11,676 nt of DNA, from contig CAITQY010000275.1 in the NCBI GenBank assembly GCA_903894655.1, forward strand, positions 1-11,676, written 5' to 3'. Shown piece after piece: positions 1-5,924 of this stretch (position 1 is its first letter; the number at the start of each line of letters is the position of its first letter). Source of the stretch: an uncultured Gemmatimonadota bacterium. GTDB lineage: Bacteria > Gemmatimonadota > Gemmatimonadetes > Gemmatimonadales > Gemmatimonadaceae. Made by a program: the position numbers and the translations under genes. The notes under the pieces were generated by a model. The model was given only the letters and a program-made list of their open reading frames with translations, searched no databases and had not been told where the DNA came from.

Positions 1-149
1 AAATCGATGATGCGCGTCTTGCCGCCGAAGTACACGGCCGGCTTCGCGCGTCGATCGGTGAGTTCGTACAGCCGCGAGCCGCGGCCTCCGGCCAGTACGT
101 ACGCCATGGCGTTTCTGGCGAGAAAGCCGGAACGGGAAGAAGCGGTCAT
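1..149 (-). CDS. glgC: Glucose-1-phosphate adenylyltransferase, N-terminal fragment (cut by window edge)
   Basis: Only the first 49 codons, read leftward from an ATG at 149-147, lie in the window. GlgC makes ADP-glucose from glucose-1-phosphate and ATP in the cytosol, the first committed step of bacterial glycogen synthesis. The visible protein has a short N-terminal extension, then AYVLAGGRGSRLYELTDRRA, then KPAVYFGGKTRIIDF. This is the nucleotidyltransferase signature GGxGxRL plus the KPA and FGGK segments typical of GlgC. A second ATG at 107-105 (residue 15, just before AYVLAGG) is a possible shorter start; neither start has a clear Shine-Dalgarno. The gene diverges from glgA, which uses its product, and this supports the assignment. 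The catalytic and allosteric parts lie outside the window, so regulation cannot be judged. Confidence 0.93.
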   Translation of the reverse strand, partial: MTASSRSGFLARNAMAYVLAGGRGSRLYELTDRRAKPAVYFGGKTRIID

Positions 150-260
150 GTGAGGGGGCGCTCGAAATCGGGACAAGGAGTCGATCTCTTATGAGTCTGT
201 CCCATTGCTGGACCTCGCGGAAGGGTGTCCCCAGGTGATTCGGGGCTGCATTTTTCGATC
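150..260. promoter_or_regulatory. Divergent glgC/glgA intergenic region
   Basis: These 111 bases separate the two divergent glycogen genes and must carry signals for both. I see no convincing sigma-70 -35/-10 pair on either strand. The clearest feature is a strong Shine-Dalgarno, AAGGAG at 175-180. It is too far from glgA (ATG at 261) to serve it but correctly spaced for a short ORF at 191. No comparable ribosome site precedes the glgA ATG, and a weak GGGG at 242-245 is poorly spaced. Confidence 0.5.
191..238 (+). CDS. Possible 15-codon leader ORF upstream of glgA
   Basis: An ATG at 191 opens a frame of 15 codons, MSLSHCWTSRKGVPR, ending at TGA 236-238. It is preceded by AAGGAG at 175-180, ten bases before the ATG, which is the best ribosome-binding site in this gap. 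The stop lies 22 bases before the glgA ATG, so translation here could feed or regulate glgA translation. The peptide has no run of one amino acid that would indicate classical attenuation. It may be chance, or the AAGGAG may be unrelated. Reported only as a candidate. Confidence 0.22.
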   Translation: MSLSHCWTSRKGVPR

Positions 261-1703
261 ATGAACGTCCTCTTCGCGGCGGCCGAAGTCGCCCCTCTGA
301 TCAAGACGGGTGGACTGGCCGATGTGGCTGGTGCCCTTCCGGCGGCCCTTCGGCGCGCCGGGCATGACGTGCGCGTCGTGATGCCCTACTTCGGTGAGCT
401 GCGCCAGCGCGGCATTCCAGTGGAGGGACCCATCGCCGCCACCTTCCTGACCGTCGGCGAGCGACAGGAAGAATTGCGGATCTGGCGGCTGGCCGGCAGT
501 GAAACACCGGTGTACCTGCTTGATATTCCCGCCGCCTTCGAGCGCACCGCGATCTACGGTGAGGGGGACGACGATCGCCGGTTCATCCTGTTCGCGCGCG
601 GCGTGCTGGCGCTGCTGCAGCATCTGCGTGAGGTCGACCGGTGGCAGACGCACGTGGTGCACAGTCACGACTGGCATGCGGCGCTGATTGCGAACTACCT
701 GAAAACGTCTGTCGCGTACACTTTCGGTCACCTCGCCACGGTGTTCACGATCCACAACCTCGCCTATCAGGGACAGCGCAGCACCAAGACGCTGGCCCTG
801 GCCGGTCTCACCGATAGCGGGTTGCCGGAAGACCGCATGGGACCCGGCATCGCCGGCACCTTCAACTTCATGGCGCGCGGGATCCTGTTCAACGACGTCG
901 TGACGACCGTCAGCCCGACGTACGCGCAGGAAATCATGACGCCGGAATACGGCGAGCGGCTTGAGGGCTTGCTGCGCACGAAGCGCGATCGGGTGACGGG
1001 CATCCTGAACGGGATCGACCGCGACGCCTTCGATCCGGCCACCGACAGGCACCTCGCGGCCACATTCGATGTCGACGATCTGTCGGGAAAGGCCGTGTGC
1101 AAGGCGGCGTTGCAGGCGGAGTTCGGTCTTCCCGTGGCGCCCGATCGCCCGTTGCTGGGGATCGTGTCCCGGCTGGTGGAGCAGAAGGGACTCGACCTGC
1201 TCGATCAGGCCATACCCTGGCTGCTGCAGCACACCGATGCCCAGCTGGTCGTGCTCGGGTCGGGCGATGCGCATTTGCAGTTTGTGATGCAGCAGCATGC
1301 GCGCGCGCATCCGCACCGGATCGCCGTCCGCATCGGGTTCGATGCGGCGCTGGCCCAGCGCATCTACGCGGGCGTCGACGCGTTCCTCATGCCCTCGCGC
1401 TTCGAGCCGTGCGGGCTGGGGCAGATGATCGCGCTCCGCTACGGCAGTGTGCCGATCGTGCGCGCCACGGGTGGCCTCAACGACACCGTGCGCGAAGGCT
1501 ACGACGGCAACGGCTTCCGCTTCCATCCGTACGACGTGCGCCACTTCACGGACGCCATGGGCCGCGCCCTGCAGGTGTATCGCGATCGCGAGAGCTGGGC
1601 CCTGCTGCGGGCGCGCGGCATGCGTGAGGACAACTCGTGGGACCACGCGGCCGAGCAATACGGTGGTGTGTACGACTGGGCCATGCGGTTGGCGCGGCGG
1701 TAA
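261..1703 (+). CDS. glgA: Glycogen synthase (ADP-glucose), GT5 family
   Basis: Transfers glucose from ADP-glucose to the non-reducing end of alpha-1,4-glucan in the cytosol. The 480-residue length is normal for bacterial GlgA. Visible motifs in order: K15-TGGLAD at the N-terminus, the ADP-glucose-binding K-x-G-G-L at the same position as in E. coli GlgA; HSHDWH at 134-139; VFTIHNLAYQG at 161-171; TVSPTYAQEI at 216-225; GILNGID at 247-253; SRLVEQKG at 303-310; LGSGD at 332-336; SRFEPCGLGQM at 379-389, containing the conserved Glu382 of the GT-B C-terminal domain; and ATGGLNDTV at 402-410. I chose the ATG at 261 because MNVLFAAAEVAPLIKTGGL is the canonical family start; an in-frame GTG at 225 would add 12 unconserved residues. 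No good Shine-Dalgarno precedes it. It diverges from glgC, and 48 bases separate its stop from the next gene, with no terminator hairpin seen, so read-through is possible. Confidence 0.97.
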   Translation: MNVLFAAAEVAPLIKTGGLADVAGALPAALRRAGHDVRVVMPYFGELRQRGIPVEGPIAATFLTVGERQEELRIWRLAGSETPVYLLDIPAAFERTAIYGEGDDDRRFILFARGVLALLQHLREVDRWQTHVVHSHDWHAALIANYLKTSVAYTFGHLATVFTIHNLAYQGQRSTKTLALAGLTDSGLPEDRMGPGIAGTFNFMARGILFNDVVTTVSPTYAQEIMTPEYGERLEGLLRTKRDRVTGILNGIDRDAFDPATDRHLAATFDVDDLSGKAVCKAALQAEFGLPVAPDRPLLGIVSRLVEQKGLDLLDQAIPWLLQHTDAQLVVLGSGDAHLQFVMQQHARAHPHRIAVRIGFDAALAQRIYAGVDAFLMPSRFEPCGLGQMIALRYGSVPIVRATGGLNDTVREGYDGNGFRFHPYDVRHFTDAMGRALQVYRDRESWALLRARGMREDNSWDHAAEQYGGVYDWAMRLARR

Positions 1704-1751
1704 GTCGCTCCGCCCTTGCGTGTCGGCATACTCGCGGGGCACGTTAGCGAC

Positions 1752-2627
1752 ATGCTGATATCTCATGTGCTTCGCCGCTTGGGCCCGACGCTCCGTTCTG
1801 CGGTCGCCCTGTTCGCGCTCTCTGTGACGCTGCCTCGCGCCGCCCACGCCACGTGGTCGGTGATCGCGGTCGACGCGGCGACCGGACGCGTCGTCATCGC
1901 CTCGGCCACCTGCGTCAACAACAACGACGCCTTCCTGATGGGCATCCAGGCCGTCGTCGTGCCCGGCAAGGGGGTCGCCGCCTGCCAGGCCGGCGTGGAC
2001 GGCACCCACGCCAATCAGATGCTCGTGTATCGCGAGCTCCAGAAGGGCACCGACCCGGCACGCATCATCGAGCTGCTGTCGGAAGACCCGTCCTTTCAGT
2101 CACGGCAGTTCGGCATTCTCGACCTCACCGGACGCAGCGCCGGCCACTCGGGGCTCACCAACGGCTACGTGAGCCAGGATATTCAGGGTCGCGTTCCGGG
2201 CACGCAGATCTACTACTCGATTCAGGGCAATATCCTGCGCCCGGGCGAAGTGATCCCGAACGCGGTGAAGGCCTTTCTGCACACCAAGGGCGCCCTCACC
2301 GATCGCGTGATGGCGGCCCTCGAAACGGCTGATCAATACGGCGGCGATAGTCGCTGTGTCTGTCCGCCCTTGCCGGCCGACGGCTCGGCCCCGGCCAGCC
2401 CGTGCGAAGGGCGTACGTCGTACATCGCGTACATGCTGATGGCCAATCAGAACGACACCAACGGCGACTCGCACAACAACGGGACGTACGCGATGTATCT
2501 CACGGTCACGCAGCCGGAGCAGGGTGGACCGAACGCCATCAAGGCGGGCGAGAATCTCAATCCGGTAAAGACCCTGCGCGCGCGGTACGATGTGTGGCGC
2601 AAGCGCATGCCGAAGTCCTTCTCGTGA
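1752..2627 (+). CDS. Exported DUF1028 family protein (Ntn-hydrolase-like fold)
   Basis: A 291-residue protein of the DUF1028 family, whose members are grouped with the N-terminal-nucleophile hydrolase fold. No substrate is established. A Sec signal peptide is evident: residues 1-33 contain RR, a hydrophobic stretch SAVALFALSVTLP and a cleavage motif AHA before Thr34. The mature protein starts TWSVIAVDAATGRVVIASAT, matching the usual family opening (T-[FW]-S-I-V/I-A-x-D-x-x-T-G). It continues with the family-like GVAACQAGVDGTHANQ and RQFGILDLTGRSAGHSG segments. The last ~80 residues include a Cys-containing loop (CVCPP) and a segment SYIAYMLMANQND. The ATG at 1752 gives a proper signal peptide; a TTG at 1716 would add 12 residues of no signal character. 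It is the first gene of the four-gene run. Its stop overlaps a possible GTG start of the next gene (GTGA, 2624-2627). Confidence 0.85.
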   Translation: MLISHVLRRLGPTLRSAVALFALSVTLPRAAHATWSVIAVDAATGRVVIASATCVNNNDAFLMGIQAVVVPGKGVAACQAGVDGTHANQMLVYRELQKGTDPARIIELLSEDPSFQSRQFGILDLTGRSAGHSGLTNGYVSQDIQGRVPGTQIYYSIQGNILRPGEVIPNAVKAFLHTKGALTDRVMAALETADQYGGDSRCVCPPLPADGSAPASPCEGRTSYIAYMLMANQNDTNGDSHNNGTYAMYLTVTQPEQGGPNAIKAGENLNPVKTLRARYDVWRKRMPKSFS

Positions 2628-2635
2628 GCGCCGCG

Positions 2636-3292
2636 ATGACGACGATTCAGACCAAGCTCGAGCGGGTATCGCGGCTCCTCGTTGCGGCCACGGTGTTGTG
2701 CACGGCGACCACCGCGTTCGCGCAGGCGCGACCCGCCACGCCACCCGCCACACCGGCCACCCCACAGCCCGCCCGCGCCCCGGCCCGCGCTGCCATGCGG
2801 GTGATGACGCTGACCTCCAGCGCCTTTACCGACGGTAGCATGATGCCCGCGCGCCATGCGCAAACCGGACGTGATGTGTCGCCGGCGCTCAGCTGGAGCG
2901 GCGCCCCTGATTCCACCCGCAGTTTCGTACTGCTGGTGCACGACGCCGACGCCGCCATCGGTGACGGCACCGACGACCTGCTGCATTGGATGGTGTGGAA
3001 TATCCCCGGCACCGCCACGTCATTGCCCGAGGGCGTGCCGCAGGGCGCCCAGGCGGCCAACGGCATGCGGCAGATCAGTGGCACCGGCCCGTACTATCGC
3101 GGTCCTGCCGCGCCGGCCACCGGACCGGCACATCACTATGTGTTCGAGTTGTATGCGCTCGATGCCATGGTGAACGTGGCGCCGACCGGCATGTCGCCGC
3201 CGCTTACGCGACGTGAGGTGATAGCCGCCATGGCCTCGCATATTCGCGGCAAGGGTGTGCTGGTGGGACTGTACAAGCGGCCGGCGCCGTGA
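2636..3292 (+). CDS. Exported YbhB/YbcL-type phosphatidylethanolamine-binding-like (PEBP) protein
   Basis: A 218-residue protein with an N-terminal Sec signal (hydrophobic core LLVAATVLCTATTAFA, probable cleavage after Ala29), then a Pro/Ala-rich linker (about 30-53), then a PEBP domain. The domain shows FTDGSMMPARHA at 64-75, SPALSWSGAP at 82-91, SFVLLVHDADA at 96-106, LLHWMVWNIPG at 115-125 and HHYVFELYALD at 166-176. These are the D-G-x-x-x-P, D-x-D and H-W-x-x-x-N-I-P landmarks of bacterial YbhB proteins. The family binds small anionic or phospho-ligands; the function in bacteria is unclear. Cys22 is not in a lipobox, so the protein is expected to be periplasmic and soluble. The start is uncertain: ATG 2636 lies eight bases after the DUF1028 stop, whereas an in-frame GTG at 2624 would overlap that stop as GTGA and add four residues. 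Neither has a good ribosome site, suggesting translational coupling. The stop overlaps the next gene's GTG. Confidence 0.9.
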   Translation: MTTIQTKLERVSRLLVAATVLCTATTAFAQARPATPPATPATPQPARAPARAAMRVMTLTSSAFTDGSMMPARHAQTGRDVSPALSWSGAPDSTRSFVLLVHDADAAIGDGTDDLLHWMVWNIPGTATSLPEGVPQGAQAANGMRQISGTGPYYRGPAAPATGPAHHYVFELYALDAMVNVAPTGMSPPLTRREVIAAMASHIRGKGVLVGLYKRPAP

Positions 3293-4293
3293 CGGATCAG
3301 CACGATGGTGTCGAATTTCCGACTATCGACGCCATCCGCGCCAACCGCGCTCGGCTCGGCGATCGCGTGATCACCACCCCGGTGCGGCTCCTGGTGGACG
3401 ACGCGCTGGGGCGTGCGGTAGGCGAGACCACGCGCGTGTGGATCAAGGAAGAACTGTTTCAGCGCACCGGCAGCTTCAAGCCGCGCGGTGCGCTGTCGGT
3501 GATGCTCGATCTCGACGCCGACGCGCTCGCCCGCGGCGTGGTGGGTGTATCGGCCGGTAATCACGCCATCTCGCTCGGCTACTCAGCGCGCGCGCTCGGC
3601 ACCACCGCCACGGTGGTGATGCCGAAAACGGCGAACGCCTTTCGCGTGCAGCTGTGTCGTGAACTGGGCGCGACGGTCGAACTCGTGGAGAACGTGCATG
3701 CCGCGTTCGCACGGGTGAAAGAGATTGAAGCGAGCGAAAGACGTACGTTCGTGCATCCGTACGAGGGCCCAAAGACCGCGCTCGGCACCGCCGGCGTGGG
3801 CATGGAATTCATCGACCAGGTGCGTGCCGCCGGCGATGAGCTCGACGCTGTGATTGTGGCCGCTGGTGGTGGTGGACTCACCGGCGGGGTGGCTTGCGCC
3901 GTGAAGCAGATGAGTCCGAGCACGGCGGTGTACGTGGTCGAACCCGAAGGTGCCGACACCATGGCGCGCAGTTTCGCGGCAGGATCACCGCAGTCGATTG
4001 ACGCCGTGCGTACCATCGCTGATTCACTCGGGGCGCCGCGCTGCGAGCCGTATTCGTACGCACTCAACCGTCGCTTCGCCGACGAGGTGGTGTTGGTGAA
4101 CGATGACCAAATCCGCGAGGCCATGCGCCTCACGTTCCGCGCGGCCAAGCTCGCGGTGGAGCCAGCTGGGGCCGCGTCGCTGGCGGCGCTGATGTACCCA
4201 CTCCGCCAACGGCTCGACGGGAAACGCGTTGGCGTCGTGGTGTGTGGTGCGAACATCGATGCCGCCACCTTTGCGGCGCAGCTGCTCGCATGA
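3289..4293 (+). CDS. PLP-dependent threonine/serine dehydratase (fold type II)
   Basis: A 334-residue single-domain enzyme of the tryptophan synthase beta/threonine dehydratase superfamily, expected to deaminate L-threonine and/or L-serine to the 2-oxo acid and ammonia in the cytosol. Visible motifs: TGSFKPRGAL at 60-69 with Lys64 as the PLP Schiff-base lysine; SAGNHA at 88-93 (asparagine loop); the glycine-rich phosphate loop GGGGL at 193-197; VEPEGADTM at 217-225; VEPAG at 290-294; and VVCGANID at 317-324. There is no C-terminal ACT domain, so feedback control of the biosynthetic IlvA type is unlikely. The segment usually reading GQGT in threonine dehydratases and serine racemases is GTAGVGMEF here (about 166-174), so substrate choice should not be assumed. 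The GTG start at 3289 overlaps the preceding stop by four bases (GTGA), and its own stop overlaps the next start (ATGA), indicating coupled translation. Confidence 0.88.
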   Translation: MTDQHDGVEFPTIDAIRANRARLGDRVITTPVRLLVDDALGRAVGETTRVWIKEELFQRTGSFKPRGALSVMLDLDADALARGVVGVSAGNHAISLGYSARALGTTATVVMPKTANAFRVQLCRELGATVELVENVHAAFARVKEIEASERRTFVHPYEGPKTALGTAGVGMEFIDQVRAAGDELDAVIVAAGGGGLTGGVACAVKQMSPSTAVYVVEPEGADTMARSFAAGSPQSIDAVRTIADSLGAPRCEPYSYALNRRFADEVVLVNDDQIREAMRLTFRAAKLAVEPAGAASLAALMYPLRQRLDGKRVGVVVCGANIDAATFAAQLLA

Positions 4294-5588
4294 GTACCTC
4301 ATCGATCGCTCCGTCCGACGCCGGCCTGATGGGCTGGTGGCGCGTCGCGCCGCCGCAGCCGCGCCGCGCGCTCATCGCCGCCTCCATGGGGTGGGCGCTC
4401 GACGCCTTCGACGTCATGCTCTTCTCGCTTACGCTTTCGGCGGTGATCGCCGAGTTGGGGCTCACCAAGGCGCAGGCCGGCGCGCTGGGGTCCGTCACGC
4501 TGCTGGGTGGTGCCGCGGGCGGCCTGTTCTTCGGTTGGGTGGCCGACCGCTACGGCCGCACGCGGTCGATGATCGCGAGTGTGCTGCTGTACTCCGTGTT
4601 CACGGCCGCCTGTGGCTTGTCGAACACGTTCTGGCAGTTCGCCTTCTTCCGTGCGTTGCTCGGACTCGGTATGGGTGGCGAGTGGGCCAGCGGTGCGGCG
4701 TTGGTGTCGGAGAGTTGGCCGGCCAAGTCGCGTGGACGCGCGCTCGCGTTCATGCAAAGCGCGTGGGCGATCGGCTTCGCGGCGGCGGCCACGGTCGTTG
4801 GGTTCGTGCTCCCCGTGTACGGATGGCGCGCCGTGTTCTTCATTGGCATCCTGCCGGCGTTCTTCACGCTCTGGGTACGCCGAAGCGTGGAAGAACCCGA
4901 CGCATGGAAGGTGCTGAACGCGGCACGCCGCGAGGCGGAGCGTTCTGGTACGGCCGCGCGGCCGAATGCACCGCGTGCCCATTCGGTGTTCGACATTTTC
5001 CGTGGCGCGATGTTCAAGCGCACGGCGGCTGTGACGTTCATGAACGCCTGCACGCTCTTCGGCTGGTGGGGCATGAACGGCTGGATCCCGGCGTACCTCT
5101 CACTGCCGGCCACGCAGGGCGGTATCGGCCTCAGTACCGCCACGATGTCCAAGCTGGTGGTGTTCATGCAGCTCGGCATGTGGCTGGGCTACGTGTCGTT
5201 CGGGTACATCACCGATGTGCTGAGTCGCAAAAAGGTGTACGTGGTGTACTTGCTTGGCGCGAGCCTGCTGCTGCCGCTGTACGGCTCGTTGTCGAACCCG
5301 TTGCTGCTCCTGTTGCTCGGGCCCTTCGTGGCGTTCTTCGGCACCGGCTTTTTTAGCGGCTTCGGCGCGGTCACGGCCGAGATGTACCCCACGCAGATCC
5401 GCGCCTCGGCGCAGGGATTCACCTACAACATTGGACGCATCGCGAGCGCCGCGGCGCCGTTTACGGTGGGCACGCTGGCGACGTCACGCGGATTTCAGAC
5501 GGCGTTCGCGGTGGCGGGATCGGCGTACCTGCTGGCGGCGCTTACGTGGTCGGTGATTCCGAATACGCAGGGGAAGGAGCTGGACTGA
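4290..5588 (+). CDS. Major facilitator superfamily transporter (AAHS/SHS-like organic-acid symporter)
   Basis: A 432-residue inner-membrane permease with about 12 hydrophobic segments. The N-terminal half contains GWALDAFDVMLFSL at 34-47, with the paired acidic residues (Asp38, Asp41) in TM1 typical of aromatic-acid and monocarboxylate/sialate proton symporters. MFS motif A is visible as GWVADRYGRTRS at 82-93. It is followed by FFRALLGLGMGGEW at 119-132 and SESWPAKSRGRA at 140-151. A charged cytoplasmic loop spans about 200-245. The second half carries GYITDVLSRKK at 305-315 and AEMYPTQIRASAQGF at 363-377, a segment shared by this subgroup. The ATG at 4290 overlaps the dehydratase stop (ATGA, 4290-4293); an upstream in-frame ATG at 4242 lies inside that gene and is unlikely. 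Substrate is inferred only as a small carboxylate or amino-acid-related compound, from subgroup motifs and the neighbouring dehydratase. Confidence 0.9.
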   Translation: MSTSSIAPSDAGLMGWWRVAPPQPRRALIAASMGWALDAFDVMLFSLTLSAVIAELGLTKAQAGALGSVTLLGGAAGGLFFGWVADRYGRTRSMIASVLLYSVFTAACGLSNTFWQFAFFRALLGLGMGGEWASGAALVSESWPAKSRGRALAFMQSAWAIGFAAAATVVGFVLPVYGWRAVFFIGILPAFFTLWVRRSVEEPDAWKVLNAARREAERSGTAARPNAPRAHSVFDIFRGAMFKRTAAVTFMNACTLFGWWGMNGWIPAYLSLPATQGGIGLSTATMSKLVVFMQLGMWLGYVSFGYITDVLSRKKVYVVYLLGASLLLPLYGSLSNPLLLLLLGPFVAFFGTGFFSGFGAVTAEMYPTQIRASAQGFTYNIGRIASAAAPFTVGTLATSRGFQTAFAVAGSAYLLAALTWSVIPNTQGKELD

Positions 5589-5637
5589 CGGCGGGGATGG
5601 TTTGGGTGAGGCGCGATGTGGCTGATTTTCGCGGATT
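5589..5637. other. 3' flank of the MFS gene, no feature seen
   Basis: Forty-nine bases between the MFS stop and the inverted-repeat element. They contain no T-tract hairpin and no recognisable ORF, so there is no classical intrinsic terminator immediately after the operon. Confidence 0.4.
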
Positions 5638-5881
5638 CAGTACTCCGTGAACTGGCTTCAGAACTCTGATCGGTATAGCGGTCGGAATTCAGCAGCAACA
5701 GTGCTCAGTGCCGAGCGGGTTTCGTGGAGCTGACGGTTCCCAAGGCCGTCGCGCGCCGTCGCCCCAACGAATCCCCGCTGCCGCACACGCAGTGAGGAAA
5801 TTCTCGGTACCGAGCACTGTAGCTGCTCGACTCTGACCACTATACCCAGTCTGACGCCTGTCGCCAGAACACTCAGTACTG
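5638..5881. repeat. Long imperfect inverted repeat with branched internal hairpins
   Basis: The left arm 5638-5715 and right arm 5803-5881 are inverted copies. By my hand alignment about 58 of 79 columns match, with one single-base gap. Matching blocks in order: CAGTACT, GTG, CTGGC, CAG, GGTATAG, GGTC, AGCAGC, ACAGTGCTC, CCGAG. The 87-base middle can also fold: 5716-5727 pairs with 5764-5777 (about 11 pairs, one bulge and one asymmetric loop), enclosing a small hairpin GACGG/CCGTC (5732-5736 with 5746-5750). Next to it, CTGC at 5778-5781 pairs with GCAG at 5789-5792. The inner end of the right arm is a perfect 12-base palindrome, CTCGGTACCGAG (5803-5814). The element sits between convergent genes and has no T-tract on either side. 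It could be a structured RNA, a dispersed palindromic or MITE-like repeat, or a bidirectional transcription barrier. The inverted repeat is directly visible; the function is unknown. Confidence 0.75.
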
Positions 5882-5924
5882 GGCAGTTCGCCGCGTCAAC
5901 TCGCGTCACCACCAGCGGCGTCGA

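Noticed and set aside
225..260. Upstream GTG extension of glgA
   Set aside because: It adds 12 residues absent from the GlgA family, and the ATG at 261 gives the canonical N-terminus with the Lys at position 15.
189..2009. A 606-codon open frame on the minus strand
   Set aside because: It lies opposite glgA and the start of the DUF1028 gene, has an Arg/His/Gln-rich composition and no family signature. It also covers the divergent control region, so it is a codon-bias shadow.
5638..5881. The inverted repeat as an insertion sequence or integron attC site
   Set aside because: There is no transposase, no clear target duplication on the flanks, and none of the GTTRRRY-type core sites of attC.
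5658..5912. An 84-codon minus-strand open frame in the convergent gap
   Set aside because: It overlaps the inverted-repeat element almost entirely, has no ribosome site that I can see and shows no protein family features.
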